The notes under the pieces: generated by a model | The model's input: only the letters and a program-made list of their open reading frames with translations | Told to the model about the DNA's origin: nothing | Database searches by the model: none | Shown here: one piece after another, positions 19,200 to 27,390 of the stretch | Layout: every line of letters starts with the position of its first letter | Numbering within the stretch: the stretch's first letter is position 1 | Assembly (NCBI GenBank): GCA_947495425.1 | Contig: CANLYR010000024.1 | Location: 1-60,779 of the forward strand | Direction of reading: 5' to 3' | Source: an uncultured Aquimarina sp. | GTDB taxonomy: Bacteria; Bacteroidota; Bacteroidia; Flavobacteriales; Flavobacteriaceae | DNA length: 60,779 nt | Translations under genes and position numbers: made by a program

Positions 19200-19625
19200 A
19201 TGCATTCTAAACAAGAAGAAATACTCAAAGCGTGTGAACAAATGTGCCCTAATACACTTATGGAAACTCTAGATATATCTTTTTCTGAGGTAGGAGAAGA
19301 CTATTTAATTGCCAAGATGCCTGTATCACCAAAAGTGCATCAACCCGATGGAGTATTACATGGTGGTGCTATGGTGGCGTTGGCAGAGAGTGTGGGTAGT
19401 GCCGCATCCTATATTTTTCTTAATTCTAAAGATTTTTTTATACGCGGTTTAGAGATCTCTGCAAATCATGTTAAGAGTGTGAAGGAAGGTTACGTATATG
19501 CAAAAGCGAAAGTTGTACATAATGGCAGAACCACGCAACTTTGGGATATTAAAATTCGGGATGAAGAAGAAAATTTAGTTTCTATAGTGAAACTAACCAC
19601 TATTGCACTTCCAAAATCCAAATAG
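19200..19625 (+). CDS. menI: Hotdog thioesterase, MenI-like (DHNA-CoA hydrolase candidate)
   Basis: 141-aa PaaI/YdiI-type hotdog thioesterase. HQPDGVLHGGAMVALAESVGS holds the HGG loop (H54-G56) and catalytic Glu63; the same arrangement is seen in E. coli MenI/YdiI, which hydrolyses 1,4-dihydroxy-2-naphthoyl-CoA. menF starts one base after its stop (TAG-C-ATG), so it is part of a menaquinone operon and the MenI assignment is supported by context. Without the context it could only be called an acyl-CoA thioesterase. Confidence 0.82.
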   Translation: MHSKQEEILKACEQMCPNTLMETLDISFSEVGEDYLIAKMPVSPKVHQPDGVLHGGAMVALAESVGSAASYIFLNSKDFFIRGLEISANHVKSVKEGYVYAKAKVVHNGRTTQLWDIKIRDEEENLVSIVKLTTIALPKSK

Positions 19626-19626
19626 C

Positions 19627-20712
19627 ATGAATGCCAGTGATGCGTATGAAAAAATTCAAAACCAATGGGATCAAAAGCTTCCTTTTGTTGTTTACAATGC
19701 GCCTGATTCTGACAGATTGGCGATGTTTTTTCAGAATAATGATATTATGTATTCGGTTGAAGAGTATTCAGATTCTGGGTTTATCTTTGCTCCGTTTGAT
19801 ACTGCCCAAAAAACGATACTTTTTCCGTACTCAAAAAGTAAATTTTATAGTACTTCTATACCAAATCATGAAGATATTGGGCAGCGGCAAATTGAGACTA
19901 CACCTCAAACTACAGAAGATTTAACTGTAAAAACAGAGCATATCAGACTCGTCGAAAAAGGAATTCGGGCAATACAATCGGGAGTTATTAAAAAAGTTGT
20001 TTTGTCTCGCAAAGAAAAAATTAAAAAAGAAGAGAGTATCAATCCATTGTTGTTGTTTCAGCGATTAATAGACAAATATGCAAAAGCTTTTGTTTATTTA
20101 TGGTTTCATCCCAAAGTAGGTATGTGGATAGGCGCTACACCCGAAATACTATTGCACAGTAGTAATCAGACATTTTTTACGATGGCACTTGCAGGAACAC
20201 AGCCATATCAAGGAAGTAAAACTCCAGTTTGGGAAGATAAAGAAGTGGAAGAACAAGGAATTGTAACTGATTTTATTGTGAATGAATTATCACTGATTTC
20301 AAGTACGATACATACATCAGCAACTTATACACATAGAGCAGGAACTTTGTTGCATTTGCGAACTGATATCAAAGGAGAATTAAAATCACAGCAATCAGGG
20401 CTAGAAGATATAATTAAAATATTGCATCCCACACCTGCAGTTGGAGGTGTTCCTAAGCAAAAAGCAAAATCCTTTATTTTAAAGAATGAAGGGTATGATC
20501 GAAAATTTTACACTGGTTTTTTGGGCGAACTTAATATTAATGTTGAAGAAAAAGTGGTGTCGAATTTGTATGTTAACCTTCGATGTATGGAATTAAAAGA
20601 AAAAGAAGCTACTCTTTATATTGGAGGCGGGATAACTAAAGATTCAGACCCTGGTAAAGAGTGGGAGGAAACCGTAAAAAAGACAGCTACGATGAAAAGT
20701 GTCTTGTTTTAA
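19627..20712 (+). CDS. menF: Isochorismate synthase MenF
   Basis: About 361 aa, chorismate-binding family; converts chorismate to isochorismate, the entry step to menaquinone. Signature segments are VVLSRKEKI, the ATPEILL stretch, HPTPAVGGVPK and YTGFLGELN, with IGGGITKDSDPGKEWEET at the C-terminus. The N-terminal region is shorter than in E. coli MenF. The ATG at 19627 is chosen because the TTG-initiated extension to 19603 runs into menI. It lies 55 bp before menD. Confidence 0.93.
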   Translation: MNASDAYEKIQNQWDQKLPFVVYNAPDSDRLAMFFQNNDIMYSVEEYSDSGFIFAPFDTAQKTILFPYSKSKFYSTSIPNHEDIGQRQIETTPQTTEDLTVKTEHIRLVEKGIRAIQSGVIKKVVLSRKEKIKKEESINPLLLFQRLIDKYAKAFVYLWFHPKVGMWIGATPEILLHSSNQTFFTMALAGTQPYQGSKTPVWEDKEVEEQGIVTDFIVNELSLISSTIHTSATYTHRAGTLLHLRTDIKGELKSQQSGLEDIIKILHPTPAVGGVPKQKAKSFILKNEGYDRKFYTGFLGELNINVEEKVVSNLYVNLRCMELKEKEATLYIGGGITKDSDPGKEWEETVKKTATMKSVLF

Positions 20713-20767
20713 AATACTACTAAAACGTTGGTGTAAGTTGAGTTGATATTGTAATTTAGCAACTCAA

Positions 20768-22492
20768 ATGAAGAAACATTTACATTCCAAAATTCCTTTA
20801 GCACAAACCATTGTTACCTTATGTGAAGCAAAAGGTATTCATCATATCGTTATATCTCCCGGATCTCGTAATGCTCCGCTCACCATTGGATTTAGTGAAC
20901 ACCCAGAAATGAATTGCTACAGTATCGTCGATGAGCGATGCGCTGCATTTTTTGCCTTAGGAATTGCACAACAAATTCAAAAACCAGTAGCACTAGTCTG
21001 TACCTCGGGTAGTGCTCTGCTAAATTATTATCCGGCAATCTCTGAGGCATTCTACAGTGATATCCCCTTGGCGATCTTGAGTGCTGATCGCCCTATTGAA
21101 AGAATAGATATTGGTGACGGACAAACAATTCGTCAAAAAAATGTGTTTGCGAACCATATTTTGTATTCTGCAAACTTATATTCTGAAGTTGTTGCAGAAA
21201 AAGAAATACAAGATCCAAAAATTCTTCAGAAACAAAGAGAAGCTCAAAAGCATAATGAGAGAGAAATTAACCTTGCTCTTAATGCAGCTATAGAGAAAAA
21301 AGGCCCTGTACATATTAATGTGCCTTTTTATGAACCTTTGTACTATACGATTGAGAATGCTACGGTTTTTCCTAAAAATATACCGATAGAATATCCGCAG
21401 TATCATATTTCTGATGATTTACTTAATGAAATGATTAGCGATTGGAATCAGGCTACACGCAAAATGATACTGATCGGGGTCAATTTTCCAGAAAAAGTTG
21501 CCCAGCAATGGATTAATCATTTTGCAGGAGACCCATCGGTTTTGGTTCTTACAGAAACTACATCAAATATCTATCATACATCGCATATTAACTGTATAGA
21601 TCAATTAATAAGTGCGCTAACCAAAGAAGAGTTTGAAAATTTACAACCAGATATTCTTTTAACTATCGGTGGGATGGTAGTTTCTAAAAGAATTAAAGCT
21701 TTTTTGAGAGCATATCAACCAAAATCGCATTGGCATATCGATGAGAAAAAAGCATTTGATACTTATTTTTGTCTTACAGAGCATATACGATTATCACCAA
21801 ATTTATTTTTCTCAGATTTCTTACCAAAAACACATCATGTAGAAAGTATATATAAATCTACTTGGATTGGAGTAAGAGATCAAAGACGAATACAACATAC
21901 TGCATATCTAGACCAAGTCTCATTTACCGATCTCAAGGTGTTTGAAATTATATTTAACACCATCCCTGATCAACAAATGATACAATTAAGCAATAGCTCT
22001 ACCATTCGTTATGCACAGTTGTTTTCGTTGCGTCCAACCCATAAAGTATTTTGCAATCGAGGGACTAGTGGTATTGATGGCAGTACATCTACAGCCATTG
22101 GTGCAGCTTTGGTTTCAAAAATCCCAACAACACTAATCACAGGTGATCTTAGTTTCTTTTATGACAGTAATGCACTCTGGAACATGTATATTCCTTCAAA
22201 CTTTAAAATTATACTAATAAATAATGGAGGGGGAGGAATTTTTAGGATTTTACCAGGTAAAGATGAAAGTGAAAATTTTGGTCGATATTTTGAGACCAAA
22301 CATAATCTTACCGCAAAGCAATTATGTGAAATGTATGCTATATCCTATAACTCTGTAAATAATTTAAATGAAGCTGTTACACAAATTCAAAATATATATA
22401 ACAAAGAGCATACACCACAATTACTAGAAATTTTTACGCCTAGAACAGAGAATGATAGTGCTTTGATCGACTATTTTAAGTATTTCATCTAA
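20768..22492 (+). CDS. menD: SEPHCHC synthase MenD
   Basis: 574-aa thiamine-diphosphate enzyme adding 2-oxoglutarate to isochorismate. N-terminal SPGSRNAPLT and DERCAAFFALG (Glu57 is the ThDP-activating Glu), central CTSGSALLNYYPAISEA, and the C-terminal ThDP-binding GDLSFFYDSNALWN followed by NNGGGGIFRILPG. Usual length for the family. It follows menF on the same strand. Confidence 0.95.
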   Translation: MKKHLHSKIPLAQTIVTLCEAKGIHHIVISPGSRNAPLTIGFSEHPEMNCYSIVDERCAAFFALGIAQQIQKPVALVCTSGSALLNYYPAISEAFYSDIPLAILSADRPIERIDIGDGQTIRQKNVFANHILYSANLYSEVVAEKEIQDPKILQKQREAQKHNEREINLALNAAIEKKGPVHINVPFYEPLYYTIENATVFPKNIPIEYPQYHISDDLLNEMISDWNQATRKMILIGVNFPEKVAQQWINHFAGDPSVLVLTETTSNIYHTSHINCIDQLISALTKEEFENLQPDILLTIGGMVVSKRIKAFLRAYQPKSHWHIDEKKAFDTYFCLTEHIRLSPNLFFSDFLPKTHHVESIYKSTWIGVRDQRRIQHTAYLDQVSFTDLKVFEIIFNTIPDQQMIQLSNSSTIRYAQLFSLRPTHKVFCNRGTSGIDGSTSTAIGAALVSKIPTTLITGDLSFFYDSNALWNMYIPSNFKIILINNGGGGIFRILPGKDESENFGRYFETKHNLTAKQLCEMYAISYNSVNNLNEAVTQIQNIYNKEHTPQLLEIFTPRTENDSALIDYFKYFI

Positions 22493-22594
22493 ATCCAATA
22501 CTAGAAAACAATTTTTGTACTTATAATTCCATTATAAATATTCTATATTTGAGAAACTATTGAAATTAACTTAAATTTAAAACATTATCATCTT

Positions 22595-22936
22595 ATGAGT
22601 AAGAGAGACGAATTAATCACTAAGTATGCTTCTGATATCAAAGACAAAATTGGTCAGACACCAGATATGGATCTTTTAACCAAAGTTACAATTGGCTGTG
22701 GACCTTCAATTTATAATGCTGATGCTGCTACAGTATCTGGAGGTGATCAAAAAGAATTAGATACCGTAAAGAAAAACTTCTTAATTAAAAAATTAGGGCT
22801 TTCTGATGGGCCAAAATTAGATGAGGCCATTGCTTCTGTAATTGAGAAATATGGCAAATCTAACCGTAACAAATATAGAGCTGTTGTTTACTATCTTTTG
22901 ACAAAGCATTTTGGAAAAGAATCTGTGTACAAATAG
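22595..22936 (+). CDS. DUF2853-family protein
   Basis: 113-aa, small, lysine-rich, predicted soluble protein with no signal peptide. VTIGCGPSIYNADAATVSGG and KYGKSNRNKYRAVVYYLL match my memory of the DUF2853 family. Function unknown. It has its own promoter candidate (TATATTTG at 22544-22551) and a strong terminator at 22956-22990, so it is a separate transcription unit inserted between menD and the CvfB gene. Confidence 0.8.
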   Translation: MSKRDELITKYASDIKDKIGQTPDMDLLTKVTIGCGPSIYNADAATVSGGDQKELDTVKKNFLIKKLGLSDGPKLDEAIASVIEKYGKSNRNKYRAVVYYLLTKHFGKESVYK

Positions 22937-22955
22937 TATCATTATATTACAATAA

Positions 22956-22994
22956 AATAAAGGTGTATGTGTAAAGCATACACCTTTATTATTG
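22956..22994 (+). terminator. Strong Rho-independent terminator
   Basis: A perfect 14-bp stem, AATAAAGGTGTATG (22956-22969) with CATACACCTTTATT (22977-22990), closes a 7-base loop and ends in a short T-rich tail. It lies 20 bp after the DUF2853 gene. Confidence 0.8.
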
Positions 22995-23008
22995 GCACCG
23001 CCAAAGGG

Positions 23009-23096
23009 TATAATACCCCGCGGCTTGTCTCGAAATTAAAAGTTCGTTTCATACTAATGCCTTGCGGGCTTGCCCCGAGGTCGTTTACTGAGATCC
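23009..23096. repeat. Dispersed intergenic repeat, family A-related
   Basis: Two GC-rich halves, TACCCCGCGGCTTGTCTCGAA and GCGGGCTTGCCCCGAGGTCG, contain complementary words (CCCGCGG/CCTTGCGGGC, CGAGG). They resemble the common flavobacterial intergenic repeat with a CGGCTTGCCCCGAGG core, also seen in degenerate form at 54339-54353. The rest of 22995-23295 shows no gene; a -7-like TATCTTTG lies at 23274-23281. Confidence 0.5.
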
Positions 23097-23295
23097 TGTG
23101 TATACATTAAAAAATTTCTGCCTTTGCAGGAACGGCAGGTTTGAGTCGCAGCACATTGCCTTACTACTATGCTAAAACGCTAAAAATTTCAGTTTTTTTG
23201 TATGTACAATTCCCAAAACAACGTTCTAATGCATAAATCAGGTCAAATACAGCTGACTAGAAGATTAAAAAAGTATCTTTGCAAAAAATTAAAAA

Positions 23296-24129
23296 ATGCT
23301 TAAGCTAGGTACATATAATACGTTAGAGGTTGTAAGAGAAAGAGATCAGGGCATTTATCTGTGTGATGATGATGGGAATGAAGTTTTATTACCCAATAAA
23401 TATGTTCCAGAACAGTTTATGATACGAGATGCTATCAAAGTATTTGTATATTTAGATAGTTCAGAACGTATCGTAGCTACTACGCTAGAGCCTTATGTTA
23501 CCGTAAACTCTTTTGCTTACTTAAAATGCACGAGTGTATCTGATATTGGAGCTTTTTTGGATTGGGGATTAGAAAAAGATCTTTTTGTTCCTTTTAAGGA
23601 GCAGGCTTCAAAAATGAGAAAAGGAAGCTGGTATCTAATCTATGCATATCTCGATGAAAAAACAGATCGATTGGTAGCTTCAAGTAAGACCAACGCCTTT
23701 GTTGATAACTCTTTGGTATTATTATCTGCATATGATGAAGTCGATCTTATCGCTTCTCATCCTTCTCCACAAGGCTGGAATATGATAGTAAATCAAAAAC
23801 ATCTCGGACTCGTATATGCTGATGAAATTTTTCAGAAGATAACTCCGGGGGATCAGCTAAAAGGATTTGTGAAAAAAGTTCGCCACGATGGAAAAATAGA
23901 TCTTACACTTCAAAAACATGGATATAGAGGTATAGAGCCAAATGCACAACAAATTCTCAAAGAATTAGAAGCTAATGGAGGGTTTATTGATTTGAATGAC
24001 AAATCCAATCCAGATGATATAAAAGAAGTTTTCCAACTGAGTAAGAAAAGCTTTAAAAAGGCTATTGGCACACTCTATAAATCCAGGAAAATTGCAATAG
24101 AAGAAAGTGGTATTCGCCTTTTGGAGTAA
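23296..24129 (+). CDS. CvfB/YitL-type S1-like RNA-binding protein
   Basis: 277 aa resembling CvfB: successive S1-like beta-barrel domains (SVSDIGAFLDWGLEKDLFVP at about residues 80-100, and a later LKGFVKKVRHDGKIDLTLQ) and a C-terminal winged helix (DDIKEVFQLSKKSFKKAIGT). Members bind RNA and influence virulence gene expression in staphylococci; the role here is unknown. Likely -7 box TATCTTTG just 15 bp upstream. Confidence 0.85.
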   Translation: MLKLGTYNTLEVVRERDQGIYLCDDDGNEVLLPNKYVPEQFMIRDAIKVFVYLDSSERIVATTLEPYVTVNSFAYLKCTSVSDIGAFLDWGLEKDLFVPFKEQASKMRKGSWYLIYAYLDEKTDRLVASSKTNAFVDNSLVLLSAYDEVDLIASHPSPQGWNMIVNQKHLGLVYADEIFQKITPGDQLKGFVKKVRHDGKIDLTLQKHGYRGIEPNAQQILKELEANGGFIDLNDKSNPDDIKEVFQLSKKSFKKAIGTLYKSRKIAIEESGIRLLE

Positions 24130-24241
24130 AGAATTTCGGGATAATTCAAGTAGCATTTAAAATCTCGCTGTGTCTACTTTGAGTCACGATAATCAAGTAA
24201 AGAAAACATATACATTAAATGAGGCTGTATGAAATGTTTTC

Positions 24242-24661
24242 TCAATACACTGATCTTCGTATTGGATGAAATCTATTGATATAGGAATCAGCCTCTTGAT
24301 AAGCAGTATTGCGTATTCCATGAGTTTTATGTTGACTATTGATAGTACTTCTTCCAGAAAAGGAAAATCCAGTAGTACTGGTTTTAGGTTTAGACACGTT
24401 GATGCTGTAGCTAGGTTGTACAAATTTATTTTGTGGTATATACATCAATGGAGGGTTGTTTTTTTCAAAAAATTGCTCTCGTAAATCAATAGCCAGATTT
24501 ACTTCGAGTAATGTATACGTATCTGTTGCCAATTCTTCTTCGTGTATTGTTAATGGAGCGCTTAGTTGTTCCCATGCCACAGCGATGAAGTTCGTTTTTT
24601 GCTCTTGCCCAAAGGACAGCATACTAATGTACCCGAAAAGCAGTGTCAGAAATATTTTCAT
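24242..24661 (-). CDS. Secreted protein of unknown function
   Basis: 139 aa beginning with a clear signal peptide (MKIFLTLLFGYISMLSFGQ). The mature part has no family I recognise; the second half is Ser/Thr-rich and looks disordered. It is convergent with the CvfB gene and divergent from menB. Ordinary base composition suggests a resident gene, but the call rests on the signal peptide and the open frame only. Confidence 0.55.
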   Translation of the reverse strand: MKIFLTLLFGYISMLSFGQEQKTNFIAVAWEQLSAPLTIHEEELATDTYTLLEVNLAIDLREQFFEKNNPPLMYIPQNKFVQPSYSINVSKPKTSTTGFSFSGRSTINSQHKTHGIRNTAYQEADSYINRFHPIRRSVY

Positions 24662-24919
24662 CGTGTAAATATATTGTCAAATCATGGCATATCAAAATAG
24701 TTGCTTAAAAATATGGAGCAATACCTATGAGGGAACTGACATATATAATAATTAGTTAACAGTACTATTTTCATTGCCTTATCGTTTATCTGTCTATTAT
24801 TTCTTAACAAAAACTATGTTGTATTTTAAATTGTTTGAAGTTCAAGTGATTTACAAGGTATATTTTATAGCAGTTATGTATAATTATAGTATTTTTGAAA
24901 GTATAAAATAGGATGAATA

Positions 24920-25762
24920 ATGAGTTCAATACATTGGAAAACTGCCAAGGAATACGAAGATATTACATATAAGAAGTCAGATGGAGTAGCACGTATCGCA
25001 TTCAACAGACCTGATGTAAGAAATGCATTTAGACCACATACGACAAGTGAGCTTTATGATGCTTTTTATGATGCACAAGAAGATACTTCAATCGGGGTAA
25101 TTTTACTTGCTGCCGAAGGTCCTTCTACAAAAGATGGCGTATATAGTTTTTGTAGTGGTGGTGATCAAAAAGCAAGAGGGCATCAGGGCTATGTAGGAGA
25201 AGATGGGAGACACCGGCTAAATATTCTTGAGGTTCAGCGTCTTATTCGATTTATGCCTAAGGTTGTAATTGCAGTAGTACCTGGTTGGGCAGTAGGAGGA
25301 GGGCACAGTCTACATGTTGTTTGTGATCTCACGCTGGCGAGTAAAGAACATGCTATATTTAAACAGACAGATGCCGATGTCACTAGTTTTGATGGGGGGT
25401 ATGGATCTGCTTACCTTGCTAAAATGGTTGGTCAAAAAAAGGCACGTGAAATATTCTTTTTAGGAAGAAATTATTCTGCGCAAGAAGCATATGAAATGGG
25501 TATGGTAAATGCTGTAATCCCACATAGTGATTTAGAAGAAACAGCCTATGAATGGGCACAGGAGATTCTTGCAAAATCACCTACATCGATTAAAATGTTG
25601 AAATTTGCAATGAATCTTACAGATGATGGTATGGTTGGTCAACAAGTTTTTGCTGGAGAAGCAACTCGATTAGCCTACATGACAGAAGAAGCAAAAGAAG
25701 GTAGGAATGCATTTTTAGAAAAGCGAAAACCGGATTTCAAAAATATAAAATGGATTCCTTAA
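24920..25762 (+). CDS. menB: 1,4-dihydroxy-2-naphthoyl-CoA synthase MenB
   Basis: 280-aa crotonase-fold enzyme, usual length for MenB, that cyclises succinylbenzoyl-CoA. FNRPDVRNAFRPHTTSEL, SFCSGGDQKARGHQGYVG, VVPGWAVGGGHSLHVVCDLT, and TDADVTSFDGGYGSAYLAKM with the catalytic Asp/Tyr region identify it specifically as MenB rather than a generic enoyl-CoA hydratase. It lies 2.4 kb after menD, separated by a DUF2853 gene, CvfB and a secreted protein. menE, menC and menA are not in this window. Confidence 0.95.
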   Translation: MSSIHWKTAKEYEDITYKKSDGVARIAFNRPDVRNAFRPHTTSELYDAFYDAQEDTSIGVILLAAEGPSTKDGVYSFCSGGDQKARGHQGYVGEDGRHRLNILEVQRLIRFMPKVVIAVVPGWAVGGGHSLHVVCDLTLASKEHAIFKQTDADVTSFDGGYGSAYLAKMVGQKKAREIFFLGRNYSAQEAYEMGMVNAVIPHSDLEETAYEWAQEILAKSPTSIKMLKFAMNLTDDGMVGQQVFAGEATRLAYMTEEAKEGRNAFLEKRKPDFKNIKWIP

Positions 25763-25885
25763 ACATATACAAGAGGCGCTTATCGCAGTTTTTACCACAT
25801 TGATTATCAAAATGTTTTCAACATGTTCTAACTAGATAGTTTAATGTGTTTAGTACTTTTTGGGTATCCTCTTAATTTTTATATT

Positions 25886-26704
25886 ATGGACAAAAAAGAA
25901 GAAGAATTATTATCGATGCACTATCAGATGGAAAAAACTGATATTAAACAGCAGGGTCTGGAGGATCGTCTTATTTCTATTTCTGAGGATTTAAAGAAAA
26001 GTAAGAACATCAGAAATTTTTACTTTGGTTTTATTATCGTATTGATAGTGCTAATTGCAGTTGGGGGGGTCTATTGGACTCAAGACAATACAAAGAATCT
26101 TTCTGAAGATTCTAATAAAATGCAGCAACTTCAATTACTCAACGATTCACTGCAAAAAGAAGTAGTTAAGCTCAAAACTAACATGTATACTAATGATAAT
26201 GGAGCGTATACTAACGCAGATTCGACAAAAGTGTATGCAGAAGGATCATTAGGTCGGTATGCAGATGCTTTCAGAAATAATAGTGAATTTTCTAATGATA
26301 CCTTAAACAGTTCTAAGTTAAAGTTTGAGAGGCAGTATTGTTATGTCAACAAAGCCTATGAAAGTAATGATGTACTTTTTATCGAGGTAGATTTTATAGA
26401 ATATTACTACGGAAAAAAGGCGGTAAAAAAAGCCAAAGAATATGGAGAAGCTGAGTATGATATTGACAAAAAAGGAGATACATTATATTATCTGTATAAA
26501 AATTATTATATTAATAACCAAAATCCTGATACCAGGGTTTTAGAAATTGATGACAGAGCCAGGGTGAGGATTGATAATCTCAATCAAATTTCTAAAGGTT
26601 TTCCGCTAAAGGCTTTCCAAAAAATTATTGCTAGTAAGCCCATTTTAATTTTGGAAACTAATAACGGTATTGTGTATAAGATAACCCAACAGAAACTCCC
26701 TTAG
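25886..26704 (+). CDS. Membrane-anchored coiled-coil protein of unknown function
   Basis: About 272 aa from the ATG at 25886. A charged N-terminal helix (KKEEELLSMHYQMEKTDIKQ) precedes one transmembrane segment (about 48-70) and a short coiled coil. The C-terminal domain VDFIEYYYGKKAVKKAKEYG, then YYINNQNPDTRVLEIDDRARV, resembles an uncharacterised extracytoplasmic domain of some Gram-positive lipoproteins (similarity from memory). The next gene shares the N-terminal half, so they are diverged tandem paralogues. Confidence 0.6.
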   Translation: MDKKEEELLSMHYQMEKTDIKQQGLEDRLISISEDLKKSKNIRNFYFGFIIVLIVLIAVGGVYWTQDNTKNLSEDSNKMQQLQLLNDSLQKEVVKLKTNMYTNDNGAYTNADSTKVYAEGSLGRYADAFRNNSEFSNDTLNSSKLKFERQYCYVNKAYESNDVLFIEVDFIEYYYGKKAVKKAKEYGEAEYDIDKKGDTLYYLYKNYYINNQNPDTRVLEIDDRARVRIDNLNQISKGFPLKAFQKIIASKPILILETNNGIVYKITQQKLP

Positions 26705-26756
26705 CGGTAATGATTTATATCTTAGAATAACTAACAACCCCCGTAATACCCCAAAA

Positions 26757-27362
26757 ATGAAAGTTATTAAAGATGAGGATCTTCTATCACTACATTTTCA
26801 GATAGAAAAGGCTGAAATAAAACAAAAGAAACTTGAAGATCTTTTGAATGTAGAGTCAGAGAAACTCAAAAGAAGTAAAAAATCGAATAGACTATTTGGA
26901 TCATTTACATTAGCCCTTTTTCTGCTGGCTATCTTTCTAGTTGCCAACTCATTCTATTTTAGTAAGAACGCCTCAAAGAATTATCAGAGCGATGAACTTT
27001 CTTTAATTTTAGAAGAATTTGAAACGGCTAAGGAAGAATTAGATAAGCTAAAAGAAGAAAATGCTAAATTTACTGAAATTCAGGCTTTATATCTATATAG
27101 AAATTTAATCAACAAAGACACCATATATTCTGTTCAGGTAAAGGCTTTTAGTGATAATAGGATTGCATCAATATCTGATAAGTTCACAAATGCGTTGATT
27201 TATGATAATGCTTCTGTATATAAGTTAAGCCTAGGTGTTTTTGAGACACTAGCTGAAGCACAGGAGTTTCGAAAAATCTTAATGCAATCTGGCTTTGATA
27301 AAAAGATTTTTGTTATTTCTTATAAAGAAGGAAAACGATTAAGAATTGAAGATTTCTATTAA
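26757..27362 (+). CDS. Membrane-anchored coiled-coil protein with SPOR-like C-terminus
   Basis: 201 aa. The N-terminus (DEDLLSLHFQIEKAEIKQKK, then LEDLL, SEKLKRSKKS and one membrane span) parallels the preceding gene. The periplasmic part has a coiled coil (residues ~80-105) and then a segment resembling a SPOR domain: YSVQVKAFSDNRIAS, and YKLSLGVFETLAEAQEFRKI. SPOR domains bind denuded peptidoglycan, so a cell-envelope or division role is possible. It lies 52 bp after its paralogue, with which it probably forms an operon. Confidence 0.65.
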   Translation: MKVIKDEDLLSLHFQIEKAEIKQKKLEDLLNVESEKLKRSKKSNRLFGSFTLALFLLAIFLVANSFYFSKNASKNYQSDELSLILEEFETAKEELDKLKEENAKFTEIQALYLYRNLINKDTIYSVQVKAFSDNRIASISDKFTNALIYDNASVYKLSLGVFETLAEAQEFRKILMQSGFDKKIFVISYKEGKRLRIEDFY

Positions 27363-27390
27363 GTCAGTTCAAGTGTAGAACACATCAATA

